Below, one piece after another: positions 33,340 to 44,252 of a DNA stretch of 64,000 nt. The stretch comes from Mantis religiosa (Eukaryota; Arthropoda; Insecta; Mantodea; Mantidae). The position numbers and the translations under genes are program-made. The notes beneath the pieces are model-generated. The model was not told where the DNA came from. It saw only the letters and a program-made list of their open reading frames with translations, and searched no databases. The stretch spans positions 80,790,664 to 80,854,663 of the forward strand of contig CM060952.1 of assembly GCA_030765055.1 (NCBI GenBank), read 5' to 3'. Numbering within the stretch: the stretch's first letter is position 1; every line of letters begins with the position of its first letter.

Positions 33340-33715
33340 GGCAGGCTAGCAGACCAATCTAAGGCGTTGTTTGGATGGTCTGCCCCTTCGGGCGTAAAGG
33401 GTATTGAAGGTTCGTTGACTGGACGTCGCGATGGGTTATACTGAAGCCCTTCGGCGCTTTGGGGAGAGGGCAGCAGATACAACAATGAAGGAACATAACC
33501 TTTATCACATGTCAAACATTTGCGAGCTTCAGCGGTCAGGAGCACAGTGATGTCCAAACTTCAGTGCTTGTCTTCTATCGCTCGACCACAGGCAATGGAA
33601 CTACTCAGGTCCGCCAATATCGTAATTTTAGTCCGGTTCCCGCTGGAGGGGAGCCTATGAGCCAAATTGCAGCAGTTTGGGAAGGTCACAGAGAGCGACT
33701 CCAGTCAATTTTTTA
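33340..33715 (+). repeat. Unclassified interspersed repeat, shared with 53001-53340
   Basis: ggagcctatgagccaaattg, then cagtttgggaaggtcac, matches agaagcctatgaatcactct and cggtttgggcaggtcgc near 53260-53300. It is GC-richer than its surroundings and has no coding frame. Confidence 0.4.
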
Positions 33716-33990
33716 AAGAATAGTTCGGTATATGGTGGTTTTGATATTTCTTTGTTTTTTCTTTTCTTTTCTTTCTTCCTTTCTTTCTTTCTTTCCTTTT
33801 TTGCATAATCACTAAAGGAACAACGGAATATCGATTTGTCATTTCAGAAAATTTTAAATCAATATCCAAACTATCTCCGAAATTGTTCACTTCACAACAC
33901 ACATGTATGGTCGTAAATTGTCTACTTTAACGTGATCTAGTAACATTCTCTCTCTTACCTTTTACCAGTTTCACTACACTCATTCACAAC
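33716..33990 (-). repeat. R1 dispersed repeat, reverse, diverged
   Basis: Contains tatctccgaaattgttcact, actttaacgtgatctagtaa and cttaccttttaccagtttc. A CT-rich stretch (33751-33802) precedes it. Confidence 0.55.
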
Positions 33991-34479
33991 ATTCTTGCAT
34001 ACATTCCATTTATTATGAAAATATTTAAAGGTATAACATTTTAAGTAAAATCGTTGAAATATTTTTGAAAAAAAAGTCGAAATATTCCAGGAAAGTATTG
34101 TATGTAAAGGCAACTCTGGGGGAAGTATATTAAAGACATTTCGTGTCACATCTTTTGACGCTGTTGAACTTGAAGTTGGTTTTGAGTTATAATGAGCACG
34201 ATCTCACCTTTTAGTGGTGTGATTTGTGGTGAAATATCAAGTTCTGGGTAAAGTATCTTTTCTCTAATGTAATATAAGTAAAAACGCATTTGTTTGTGAA
34301 CGAATTCTCAAAGTGTGTATTTGGATAAAATATTAATATTAATAATTGTCTAGTGTATTATCCGTGATTTGTCTTTCCCTATCGACAAATACATTGCTTC
34401 GTTTTAATGTTGTGTTTGTTTTCTTGGGGAAGTTCACACTCATACTCACAGAGACTTCAAAGCACGACCAATAATGCTG

Positions 34480-34702
34480 ACTAGAACGAGCCAAATGATT
34501 CTACTTGAGGTTCTTATTTGGAAGGTTCCCTGTTCGGTTCCCGTCAACTCTGATATTGGGTTTTTCGTGATTTTCCCTGGTCGGTAGACTACTGACTTGG
34601 GCTGCCGCTTTTAACTACATTTAAAGGTCATCGGCATGGGCCGCGTTTGAACCCGTAACATTGAGATCAGGAGACCCTAACCAACTGAGTCACCCAGACC
34701 GA
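34480..34702 (-). repeat. tRNA-headed SINE, reverse, separate family
   Basis: On the minus strand the head is ggtctgggtgactcagttgg (A box), then acgggttcaaacgcgg (B box), then a body ending in agggaaaatcacgaaaaacc. The ttttccctggtc motif is shared with 53050. Confidence 0.6.
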
Positions 34703-34799
34703 TATTTTATAAATATGTATCTTTTATATGAATATTTCTCTCTAAACCCCTTTTCACTTCCTTTTATGCCATTCTTGTTCTGTAGCAAGAACAAGCGAG

Positions 34800-35036
34800 T
34801 GCACCTCTGCGGCGTAGGTGGTAGCGTGCTTGTCACGTTCAAGAGGTCCCAGGTTCGAATCTTGGTCAGGTTGCGTTACCTGTATAAGGACTTTTTCCGA
34901 GTTTACGCTTATCCTGAAAGATAAATGTCGGGTAACTCTAATCGCTATGGACCCTCGGCTCATTTGAGTATCATTTCTTGCATTGTGCGATATGACTTAA
35001 CGTGTGCGATATGACTTAACGTTGCACTAAATTAAA
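34800..35036 (+). repeat. SINE-B with a small tail duplication
   Basis: Head cacctctgcggcgtaggtgg, B box aggttcgaatcttgg, body motif gcttatcctgaaagataaat. In the tail gtgcgatatgacttaacg occurs twice in a row, followed by an A-rich end. Confidence 0.85.
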
Positions 35037-36035
35037 AAAATAGAGCCAGCGAAGTGGTGTTCATTTGATCACCCTTTCAGGAGGGGCCGTTTAACAGGTA
35101 CGCTGGTGGCGGACCTGGAATTGCGTCAACCTACAGTTTACATGCGTTAGAGACCATGCCATTATAATGCATGAGTTTTGGACATCCGTGTACAATAAGC
35201 CGTCGATTGCAGTGCCAGACCTCTACTGTAATACACAATAGAGGGCTGCTTGATCGATGGGTCGTTCGTCAAGTAGCACTGGGACACTGTTGCGAACTTC
35301 CGCTCAACACCGTGACCTGTAGCCTTCTATCCTCTCATAGGGCAGTTGTAACGAGGTGTTCCCTTTACTTTCTAACGTATAACTAAATTCTATCCTCCAG
35401 TCGACCTATCTATTTGGATTGCTTGTGGTTTTGTTTTGTTACACGCCTTGGAAGGAGGCCCAAGGCAAGTGTATAGATTTATTTTATCTCGAATGTTTGT
35501 TTCCTTATTTTAATTGTCAGGAGGTAATGTGAAAGCGAGGTTAGATAAGGGTTGGTGATTTATGTCGTCTATAAAATGAGTGCTCCGCAGGTGGGCGAGG
35601 GCAGTATCTCTCATCACTAACTGCCTGCAGCATCCAAATTATACGCTACTCCGTCTTAAACTGTTATAAACATAGTTATTTAGCTGTAATTTTCTACACC
35701 TTCGAATCGTATGGATACTTTCCTTTTCTTCAGCGCGGAATCATCGAATTTCTATAGTCTATATTCCTTCCCGTCCTACACTTACTCCACAAAAATAACA
35801 TTCATATAAATTGTTTTATTTTCTCTACTGCGTAATTAATGTGAGGAAGTATTGTACCTCACTAAAACATTTGGCACCCAGATTTCACTATAAATACATG
35901 TTTGGAAGTTCCTTGAATCTAAAAGGAGAAGTATTTTTAGAAAAAGAGCAGTATATCGCTAGGATTTTCACAGTGAGTCGGCTGTCACACGATTCATACG
36001 CACGACAAGAAAAGTGATGGTTTCTTTTGCATTTC
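35037..36035. other. No recognised gene
   Basis: Includes a GC-richer block at 35080-35340 with a 71-codon frame and no recognised domain. Confidence 0.4.
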
Positions 36036-36037
36036 TA

Positions 36038-36232
36038 ATTTACGTTCCTCCAACGTTAAGTCGTATCAGATGATGGATGAAATGATGCTCAAATGAGCCC
36101 AGGGTACACAGAGCTTAGAGTTATAGACATTCATCTTTTAGAGGGAAAGCTCTGGAAATATTCTTTTCGAGATAACTCACCCTGAACGAGTTTCGAACTC
36201 GGGACCCCTTGAGCGAGAAGCAAACACGGGCA
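36038..36232 (-). repeat. SINE-B, reverse, diverged
   Basis: On the minus strand B box gagttcgaaactcgt, and the 3' motif gacttaacgttggaggaacg. Confidence 0.8.
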
Positions 36233-37070
36233 GTGAAAGCTGGATGAAGTCTCAAAATATGTATATTTATTAATCTAAAGGTTCTTTTAATAACTGTATA
36301 AAGACCTTTGAGTGGGTCGGGTCTGATTTTGGTTACGGTTTCGTGACCACACGCAGGCTACACAAGGACCCGACCAGCTTCGCTTGTAATTACATTTGCG
36401 TAAGCTTCAAACTCGTAACATTTAATGAGCAAAACATGTTCAGCGGATTTATATGCCATATCAATATTAATATGCTTTCCCTTGCTTCCAAAAACACGAG
36501 ATGCAGCGTAATAACGTCTACAAAGGCATGCTTCTGTTTCTGAGACGCTTTTCGTGATACAACCTCTTCATTTAATTCTTTCCGATAACACCTCATCCGC
36601 TTCCTATAGACCATTTTAACGTGTGGTAGCAAAACAATTAGGTTCACTTAATAGCACAATTCTATATTACATTCATATAATCTTCTCTTTTCACTCCTAT
36701 ACAAACTATTTTTGCACTTGATTATCATACTAATCAAAGTAAACATTCGTAAAACGGTTTATTTACTTATTTCCTTGTAGGTATAGCTGCATTTTAAAAT
36801 TAGATTGTCATCAAATCAAGGTGTTCTCAGCAGAAAAGCGGCACCAACTCTTACTGCGTGAACTATTCCCCTTAGGAAAATAAACTGATGTTTCTGATTG
36901 GTTAAAATTAAATACAGTTTCCTACTGGGTAGAAGCAACGAACTCTACTACAGCCAGTGAAGGATATGTGGTGGCCAAATATAGTAAATATCGTGATCAT
37001 ATTATCTATGATGTCAGTATAATTTTAAAATGGAGTATGATAAAATGGGATACAAAAGTAAAGTATGTTT
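36233..37070. other. No recognised gene; one inverted repeat
   Basis: Perfect 9-bp arms, ggtcgggtc (36315-36323) and gacccgacc (36367-36375), could form a stem with a 43-nt loop. Nothing else recognised. Confidence 0.4.
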
Positions 37071-37074
37071 AAGG

Positions 37075-37400
37075 GATGGTCAAATACTTTAAGAGCTGCT
37101 CGTTATGTAATGACTTTGAAATTACATTCAGGAGATACAAAAATGAAAACAAGTTCCCAATTTGAAAAAAGTACACCTACTGGAAAACTTAAATAAGAAT
37201 AAATATCTCGATAATGGTTCAGTCCACGAAAAAACTGGAAGATTTGACATATATTACACGTTTATAGCGAGATTTACATTTTTTTGTGTGTAGTAAGATT
37301 TGGTCTATCTCTTATGTTTTTCCAGTTACATACTAATCCAATCCAAAGTGAAGAGGACCTAAGAGCTTATTCCCAGAAAATTAATATTTTATATGAAATG
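37075..37400 (-). repeat. R1 dispersed repeat, reverse
   Basis: Contains aagagctgctcgttatgtaa, aaatatctcgataatggttc, tttatagcgagatttacatt, gtctatctcttatgtttttc and ttattcccagaaaattaat. Confidence 0.75.
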
Positions 37401-37592
37401 TATTAAGAAGGAGGTATTTTAAATACCTTTATAGCCTTTTTGAGAAAATCAAACTTTACGAGGAAGTTTTGATATAAAAGGAGCTTGGGTTAGGGAGACT
37501 TTGTTCAATCTTTTTGTAAAAGCTTTGTAAGATGCTGGACTTAAAATACAAAGTTTTGTATTTAACCGACTTCTCGCTTTCTCGTTACGGCG

Positions 37593-37634
37593 TTCACGCA
37601 CGCACACGCACGCGCGCGCACACACACGCGCGTA
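37593..37634. repeat. Short CA/CG alternating tract
   Basis: cacgcacgcacacgcacgcg and following bases. Alternating purine-pyrimidine sequence that could adopt Z-DNA. Confidence 0.8.
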
Positions 37635-37768
37635 CGTCTTAAAACCTTTTTAAAAAGCTCATTTAGATTCAGGGTGCGTTTGTATTTCCAGATAATTTTC
37701 GGCATTGGTTTTCTAGCTGGAATTAAATACTTCAACTATTTACTTTCGGTACAGAGGTAGTGAATGTA

Positions 37769-38642
37769 CGAGAGCTGTTCAATAAAGAATGATCATAATT
37801 TTTTTACGGTCATAATTTTTCGCTCTAAAATTCAATCTTATTATATTCTGTTAGCTTAATGTGAAACAAACACGCCGTAGTAGTTTCATTATTGGTACTC
37901 CTGGTTCCCGCCTGTGAGAACCAGGCAAGCTCAGACATATTCAGTATCGCCTACGCTGCAATGGAGGTAACATGCAGTTAAACTTGATGTTAGAGGAATA
38001 CCCGTAGTTTCTTTCAAACGTAATCACTGCTGATGAAATTTCGCTACATCATTTTGATCTTGAGAGCAAACAGCAAAGCTCCTTCATCCCCAACCCCCCC
38101 CCCCTCGAAAAAAAAAAATCAAACGTGGTTGCTTCTGCTGGAAAGGTTATGGTCATCTCAATCTTCGATATTCATGGAATGGTTTATCAGCATGTTGTAC
38201 CTGCACACACATCAGTAACGGGACAATACAACAAGGTTGTCCTGAAAACATTGCAAGTCCATATCAGGCGCAAAAGACATTTCCGTGAAGCAGGCTAGAT
38301 GCTGCACCACGATAATGCGCGGCCGCATGTTGCCATGGTTGTTGCTGAATATCTTGCAAAAATCAACGTGAAGTACATCTCTCAATCTCCCTATAGTCCG
38401 GATTTAACCACATGTGACTTTTTTCTATTCCCTAACTTGAAGAAACGCCTTCGTAGGAAGCATTATCCAATATCAGAAGCAGTGGTGAAGGCTGCGGCGG
38501 CGATTTTGAAAGATTTCTCAAAAAACTGATAGGTGCATCGCATTCAGGGGAGACTGTTTTGAGAATGACCTTCAAAATTATGAGGATAAGTAAAGGTACG
38601 TTGTCAAAAAAACTGTGGCCATTCTTTATTGAACAGCCCTCG
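37769..38642 (+). mobile_element. mariner transposon, deletion derivative
   Basis: Terminal inverted repeats of about 31 bp begin cgag(a/g)gctgttcaataaa on both ends and differ at five positions. TA flanks both sides (37767-37768 and 38643-38644). The element is 874 bp, against about 1.3 kb for a full mariner, and the transposase N-terminal DNA-binding part is missing. Confidence 0.95.
38020..38529 (+). pseudogene. mariner transposase, DD34D catalytic domain
   Basis: All three catalytic aspartates can be placed: in TADEISLHHFD (codon at 38032), in HHDNARPH (38311) and in SPDLTTCDFF (38416). The second and third are separated by 34 residues, the DD34D mariner spacing. A stop (TAG at 38296-38298) lies before the second motif, and a frameshift is needed near the C/A-rich run at 38090-38120. 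The part from 38299 to the end is still open and stops at 38527-38529. Inactive. Confidence 0.93.
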
Positions 38643-39362
38643 TAAATAGGAAAGATACATCCGAGTTTCATTCCTCTGAAATTTGCCTAGTCCTGTCTTT
38701 TTCGATGTACAATTCCACCATTTTCCGGAAGTACTTCAACTTAGGAATTATAGTACTGGTTATATTGTTAATTACGGAATGCACTGTATTAATGAGAATG
38801 TGTTGTAATTATTTTGGTTCTATAAACATTTTCCCAAAACATTTTACCTTTTATAAGTCAAAGCGTCACAGAAGCTACGATTGTTTCAGTTTCTTGCAAT
38901 GTAAGTTACCGTCAAGCACTCCTATTTTATTTAGAACTTTTTGTTCACAGGATCATATCTGTGACAAATACTCTTAGCCAAAGTGTGCTAGACTTTAATA
39001 GATTTCCAGCTCTAGGTTCACCAATAGTTTAGCTTTTCTATTTTGTGGGGGTTTACCCAGTATTCTTGTTTTCCTGTGAACAGTATGTCCAATATCGAAA
39101 TGTTGTCAAAAATTGCATAATTAGTCCACGTCTTTCAGTTTTATTAACTCTTTCATTGTATCTATGGCTGGGCAGGCAGATGAACTGAAGTTTATTCTGT
39201 TCTGCGAGTATAAAGCCAGCCCTGATGTAATGTTATGACAACATACTCAATAGAAAATAAATTTAAACTTTTTTTTTGCCTAAACTCAGCCATCATTTGA
39301 TCTGTTTTTAAACCACATTTAGATAAGATATATAAACTATGAAGAATGAGATAGAATCATAC
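38643..39362. other. No recognised gene
   Basis: AT-rich. A 90-codon frame at 38705-38977 shows no domain. Confidence 0.4.
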
Positions 39363-39866
39363 GGAGGTGATTCGGCACTGCGACCAGACTTTATTGTGTC
39401 TATGCTCCAAGTGAGGCATTCCCGGGAGGAAGTATATGGAGAGAGGGGACAGAGGCCTGCCAACCCAGGGGAGTCACGACAGTGCATAGGGAAGGGTCCA
39501 TACAACTGACCAGTTGGAAAGTCTCCGCTAGGCCAGCCACCTTGGTCCTGAAACATGCACTAGGCCGGTCGGGAGAACCAAGACTGCCCTACCTTACCAG
39601 AAGCATATCATCCTGCCATGTAGCGCCAAGACTCCCGCGACACTTCTACCACTAAAGAAACCACCAGATGACAGATGGTGTGAAATGACAATCAAGATGA
39701 AGTGGAACGACGGGAAATTCTCTGTCAATTACTCTACCCAGCTTTCACCTGACAACCTGTAAAAAAGCCATGGGTCAGGTAGGCCAGCCACGAGAATAGA
39801 ACCTGCATCTCCCGAATGCGGGCCGCAGACGAAAATGCCTGAGCCATCCCGCTCGGTTAGGAACTA
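39363..39866 (-). repeat. SINE-E, long tRNA-headed repeat, reverse
   Basis: On the minus strand the head is ccgagcgggatggctcaggc (A box), then gagatgcaggttctattct (B box), followed by about 430 bp ending gcagtgccgaatcacctccg. The 3' half matches the gap-truncated repeat at 46733-47057. The head resembles that of SINE-D at 52225 (gatggctcagttggtagcgt, cccgcattctggag), so D and E probably share an ancestor. Confidence 0.7.
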
Positions 39867-40384
39867 CGAATCTATTTATATACGAATCTCCTGGAAATCT
39901 AAGGTTTTAGACTCTATATGTGATTTTTTTATCAATAAAACATTCTTAGTTTCTTTTTCTACTTCAAATTGTCATTACGTGTTAACCTCAGAATTTAAAT
40001 GTGAGTTAAATCTTAGTTTATGAAAGGTACGTAGTGGTCCCTGGTTCGAGCACGATGCATGTCTCCCAGCGGGCCCACAAAATGCAACATATACGTAGAT
40101 CTCTACTCTTGAGATTAATGTGATGCCTAGTCGCTCACAGAGCCCATTATACACGTTTTATACACGTAACCTCCTTTAATGGGTCCTTTGGGATCCCGTG
40201 GGCCCACCCATGGGGAAGGGGGTGCTCATTAGTGTAACCGTATTATTGGATTAATTAGCCACACCTGCCTACATGCAACACAAGCCAATAACCAATACCC
40301 CTCTTCTTCGTGGGAGCTCTAATCTGCATTCACACTGGATAAACGTGGCAACAGAGAACGCTACTCTTCTTTTCTCTAGGTATG
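39867..40384. other. No recognised gene
   Basis: A GC-richer block at 40045-40230 (cgggcccacaaaatgcaac) may be a single copy of an unplaced repeat. Confidence 0.35.
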
Positions 40385-40770
40385 GCTGTGAATTTTCTCG
40401 GAAGTCCTACTAACAATATTCTTATGCAAAAATTGTAAGTATGTCTCGTTAAGTCACACAATTTATGCCAAATAACTTAGTACAGTTTACCCTTGTCGAG
40501 ATAATTCTTGTTATTTGTTTCAATTTTAAAATTCATACACTTTTAAAATGGAAAATAGTTATTTATTATTTTATCCCTGAGTCGTGTAAAGGGAATGGAA
40601 TTTCAAAGCACTTACATAGCGACCACACTCAAAGTATGCACTACTTTAGTGCATTGTATTCTATTCTCATTAAGACTACCTACAAGGAGATATGTAATAA
40701 AACTACTTCTACCAATATTTAAACCAAATAACGAAGTAGATGGAGATATAAGAGTTTTAAGGAATGGATA
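40385..40770 (+). repeat. R1 dispersed repeat, forward, diverged
   Basis: Contains gtctcgttaagtcacacaat, gagataattcttgttatttg and cacttacatagcgaccac in family order. Confidence 0.6.
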
Positions 40771-41034
40771 GAGACAGTAATGCGAGTGTACATTTCAGAA
40801 GGTTTTCTTTCTGGTTTGATGTGTAATAGCGTTTTGAATATTGCAGCTTCGGTCATCATAAAATCTTATGATACGGCATGGGTTTTACCACGTTTTTGCA
40901 AATATTACCCTACATTTGGATGTGCGCCATATGTCGTCATTAACTCGGCTGCTTCCATTCCGTTTGCTATAGCGAGGCAAGATTTAATTGTCTTTACGAC
41001 CACAGCAAAATTTAACAAAAAAGCCCTTATGTGT

Positions 41035-41130
41035 TAACAATAGGAATACACTACACTTTAACTGATAGTAAAGTTTTTTTTAAGGAGCTCATCGTAGTCA
41101 TTAGTTCTATTATCCGGTGTCTTAAATAAG
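41035..41130 (-). repeat. R1 dispersed repeat, reverse, fragment
   Basis: aatacactacactttaactg, then gatagtaaag, and a degenerate aaggagctcatcgta are the reverse R1 motifs. It breaks off before the minisatellite. Confidence 0.45.
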
Positions 41131-41171
41131 TTAGACTGTTACGAAGTGAATATGAAAACAAGGTGAGGTGA

Positions 41172-41352
41172 CAGTGTATAACGGAACTAGTTCATATATT
41201 GAAGTAGTCAATTATGGAACTAGTTCACATTAATGAAGTCATTAGAACTAGTTTACACAGTGAAGTAGCAGTGGGCAGGACTAGTTGATATAGTGAAGTG
41301 GCAGTGGTTCAGTAGAACTAGTTCACGTAATGAAGTGACCGTGAACAGAAGT
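41172..41352. repeat. Degenerate minisatellite, about 5 copies of 30-40 bp
   Basis: The core gaactagttca(tat)...tgaagt recurs near 41183, 41218, 41248, 41277 (as gactagttga) and 41309 with variable spacing. Confidence 0.7.
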
Positions 41353-41506
41353 ATCAGATACTAAGGACAGTGAAAACTGAATCTAGCGAGGTTAAAGAGT
41401 GCACCAGTTCACAATACTGATATAATATTTAGTTGACATCTTGGCCATATCGCGTTCTACGAAAGTTTCTTCCCAACAAAAAGGGTTGATATCTGCTAGA
41501 TATATA

Positions 41507-41510
41507 ATAG
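41507..41510 (+). repeat. Target-site duplication of the LTR element, left
   Basis: atag, repeated at 44253-44256 directly after the 3' LTR. The four-base length fits Ty3/gypsy integration. Confidence 0.6.
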
Positions 41511-41995
41511 TATCGCGAACCCGTATCTACGATCGCTTGGCTTGTTTACACAAAAGAAACTGATAGGAGGGCAGTGTGAAAACCAAGAGCCCGCGGACAA
41601 AGATAACAGGCACATAAGGGTCTGCCGAAACAAACAAACTGAGATAAATGGAAATTTCTAGTTACTTCTGGACTGATAGAGGTTGTTCGCGTTCTGGTTT
41701 ATTTGCGAATCATCTAGAAATTATCTGTGAAGTATTTAAATAGTCGACGATTGGCCAAGAGGGAGTAGTAGTTGTGAAACAGTGTTGTGTAATGAGAGAC
41801 AGCCAGCTGTGTTGCTGTAACGAGAGCTAAGAATGTAATCTGCTGTCACTGTTTGTTATTATGATCAACCTTGGTAGACTGATGGTGTATGTAACGTAAT
41901 GCTGCTGTAATCTATAAGAGTATTTCTACGAAAATAAAGGAGATTTTTAATTTCTGCAACTCGGCCTTTTAATTCTATGAACCCACAAAGTCACA
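41511..41995 (+). repeat. 5' LTR
   Basis: Begins tatcgcgaacccgtatc, where the 3' LTR has tgtcgcg, so the canonical TG start has mutated. It ends tcaca. It contains a TATA-like tatttaaata (41733-41742) and an AATAAA polyadenylation signal (41933-41938). It differs from the 3' LTR by scattered substitutions and a few small indels, so the insertion is not recent but the LTRs are easily aligned. Confidence 0.95.
41933..41938 (+). promoter_or_regulatory. LTR polyadenylation signal
   Basis: aataaa about 57 bp before the end of the 5' LTR. The same signal is present in the 3' LTR. Confidence 0.6.
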
Positions 41996-41997
41996 AT

Positions 41998-42015
41998 TGG
42001 TGTCAGAAGTGGGAT
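41998..42015 (+). other. Primer binding site for tRNA-Leu
   Basis: tggtgtcagaagtgggat starts two bases after the LTR. It is complementary to the CCA end and T-arm side of tRNA-Leu(CAG) as I know it from animals (...ATCCCACTTCTGACA-CCA). Confidence 0.85.
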
Positions 42016-42036
42016 AAGGACAACATCACCGAGAAG

Positions 42037-42153
42037 ATGGAAGAAATAAAGAGCGAATTGACAACGAAGACAGAAGCTGCAAATAGCAACTTGGGCGCGA
42101 CGATGACCGCGAAGATGACCGACACCAGGAAGAGCAGCCGGAGGAACGAGTAA
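42037..42153 (+). pseudogene. gag start, truncated
   Basis: The first ATG after the primer site opens 38 codons (MEEIKSELTTKTEAANSNLG and more) rich in K, E and T, suggesting the coiled N-terminus of a Gag, before TAA. Capsid and nucleocapsid are missing. Confidence 0.6.
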
Positions 42154-42160
42154 GAAATGG

Positions 42161-42600
42161 GTGAGGAGCAAGTCGACTCCATCACCACCATCTCCTCGAG
42201 TGACACTGCGTGCCGTCAGCCGACGTATGGATGACAGCCTCATCGCGGACGGTTGGGCCAGAGGGAAGCCGTGCCGCGTACTCGTAGACACCGGGGTAGC
42301 CGTGACCATCATCAGACCTGATGTACCAAGCGTTTACCGTCGAGGAAACCAAGCCGATCATACCAGGTGGTGACGGCATCAGGCGACACCTTGCCCGTGG
42401 AGAGGGAGGCTCTGCTGCAGTTGACCTTGGGACGGAGTGCCGTGCGTCAGTGGGTGTTCGTCGCGGAGGTGGCTGAGGAGGTGATACTGGGACTGGATGC
42501 CCTCAGGAGCCACGAGGCGACGGTCGATGACGGCAGGAAGATCCTGCGGCTCAATGGAGAAGAGGTCATACTCCGGAAACCCGAAGAACGCCTTGGAGTC
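42161..42600 (+). pseudogene. gypsy aspartic protease
   Basis: CRVLVDTGVAVTIIRPDV holds the catalytic D-T-G (codons at 42287-42295). A frameshift near 42360 moves the reading to a second frame, which carries the flap-to-C-terminal pattern EVILGLDALRSH, where I-L-G-L-D is the usual end motif of this protease family. Confidence 0.85.
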
Positions 42601-42769
42601 TGCAGTGTCATCTTAAAGAAAAACGTGGGTCCCCGCGAGAAAGGAGGTGGTGGAGACGGCGCGACTGGAAGGACAGCGAATGAAGAACATTGTTGCTGTA
42701 CCGAGAGGTGCCAGTGAGCATGCTCAACCTGGCAGACACGATCACGACGTCCAGGCCGGAACGGATATG

Positions 42770-43640
42770 GGGACGTGCGAGCCCGTGCTAATCGTGACAG
42801 CAATCGACAAGACACAGGAGCCGGTGCCAACGCAACACCTGGGGCCCCGGCTGGAAGGCTTATTGGAGAGGGCGGCCGATCACCTGGCCGCAGAACAACT
42901 CGAGAAGGTTCGACAACTGCTGAGACGATACCAGCGCGTCTTCAGTCAAGGCAGAGAAGAACTACTGCGTCACCCGACGAGAGTTACTGGCGGTAGTAGA
43001 GGGCTTGGAGCACTTCCAGAAGTATCTGTATGGTCAGCCATTCCACATGAGGACTGACCATTCCACCCTAACCTCTATTGAGCTTTAGAAACTTGGAAAG
43101 CCAGAGAGCACGTTGGGTTCTGAGCCTGCAGGAGTACGACTTCGCCTCTGAACATCGTAGAGAGAAGAACCACGGTAACGCAGACGGCATGTCCCGAAGA
43201 TCCTGCCCAGAGGAGTACGGCAAATGCACAAGAGTGGAAGAGAAGGAGCGTGCCGCAGCAGTCCGAGTAGTCACGGCAGTGCCTGTGGATGGCTGGGATA
43301 GCGCAGGCCTGAGGAGGGAGCAGCTGGCGGACGCAGACTTGGGGCCACTCTTGAGAGAAGTGGAGACAGGGACGAGACCAACCTGGGAGGACATCGTACC
43401 GAGGAGCGCCACCTACAAGTCGTACTGGGCCCAATGGGAATCATTGAAGACAAGAGAGGGCGTGCTGTTCCGGGTATGGGAATCACCTGATGGGAAGACG
43501 CAGAGGAAGCAGTTGGTACTTCCCCGAAGTAGGGTCCCGGAAGTCTTGGAGGAAGTGCACGCCGGTACTTCAGGAGGACACCTGGGAGCAAACCGAACAA
43601 TCGAAAAACTCCAACACCATGGTAAGGACCGTACCAGGTG
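42770..43640 (+). pseudogene. gypsy Pol remnant: linker, RNase H, integrase N-terminus
   Basis: LRRYQRVFSQG (about 42917-42950) is the stretch that normally precedes reverse transcriptase. It is followed at once by YCVTRRELLAVVEGLEHF and YLYGQPFHMRTDHSTL of RNase H (42964-43070), so the whole reverse transcriptase domain is deleted. A frameshift near 43080 leads to EYDFASEHRREKNHGNADG, the end of RNase H. VHAGTSGGHLGANRTIEKLQ (about 43557-43616) is the first half of the H2C2 zinc-binding part of integrase. The D,D35E core is missing. Confidence 0.92.
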
Positions 43641-43757
43641 GTGAAGAGGACTAACGACGTGATCTAACGCATCCAGGAGGTGCCGCGAAGGAAGTTGTTG
43701 GTGGTACAACTGGATAGTCGGGCACGCTACGATGGTGCTGTTCGGGACGACCAGCCT
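43625..43757 (+). pseudogene. gypsy integrase C-terminal end
   Basis: GPYQVVKRTNDVI, a stop, then RIQEVPRRKLLVVQLD and ARYDGAVRDDQP resemble the chromatin-proximal C-terminus of gypsy integrases (G-P-Y...K). The sequence joins the zinc-binding part directly, which shows a second internal deletion. Confidence 0.75.
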
Positions 43758-43771
43758 TGAGGAGGGAGCAG
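43757..43771 (+). other. Polypurine tract
   Basis: tgaggagggagcag lies directly before the 3' LTR, where plus-strand synthesis is primed. Confidence 0.7.
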
Positions 43772-44252
43772 TGTCGCGAACCCGTATCTACGTTCGCGTG
43801 ACTTGTTTACACAAAATAAACTGATAGGAGGGCAGTGTGAAAACCAAGAGCCCGCGGACAAGGATAACAGGCACATAAGGGTCTGCCGAAACAAACAGAG
43901 ATAACTGGAAATTTCTAGTTACTTCTGGACTGATAGAGATTGTTCGCGTTCTGGTTTATTTCCGAATCATCTAGAAATTATCTGTGAAGTATTTAAAGAG
44001 GCGACGATTGGCCAAGAGGGAGTAGTAGTGGGGAAACAGTATTGTGAAATGAGAGACAGCCAGCTATGTTGTTGTAACGTGAGATAAGAATGTAATCTGC
44101 TGTCACTGTTGGTTATTGTGATCAACCTTGGTAGACTGATGGTGTATGTAACGTAATGCTGCTGTAATCTATAAGAGTATTTCTACGAAAATAAAGAAGA
44201 TTTTTAATTTCTGCAACTCGGCCTTTTAATTCTACGAACCCACAAAGTCACG
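43772..44252 (+). repeat. 3' LTR
   Basis: Begins tgtcgcgaacccgtatc and ends gtcacg (CA mutated to CG). Aligned with the 5' LTR along its whole length. Confidence 0.95.

Larger units (their letters stand above)
41511..44252 (+). mobile_element. Ty3/gypsy LTR retrotransposon, internally deleted
   Basis: Two LTRs of 485 and 481 bp enclose about 1.8 kb, where a complete gypsy element has 4-6 kb. In order come a 5' LTR, a tRNA-Leu primer site, a short gag start, protease, the linker before reverse transcriptase, RNase H, the integrase zinc-binding part, the integrase C-terminus, a polypurine tract and the 3' LTR. Reverse transcriptase and the integrase core are absent. With no envelope frame and no intact Pol it is non-autonomous. 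Confidence 0.95.

Noticed and set aside
42447..42830. Minus-strand frames of 100-130 codons in the gypsy element (also at 43068-43709)
   Set aside because: They are opposite-strand shadows of the Pol remnant.
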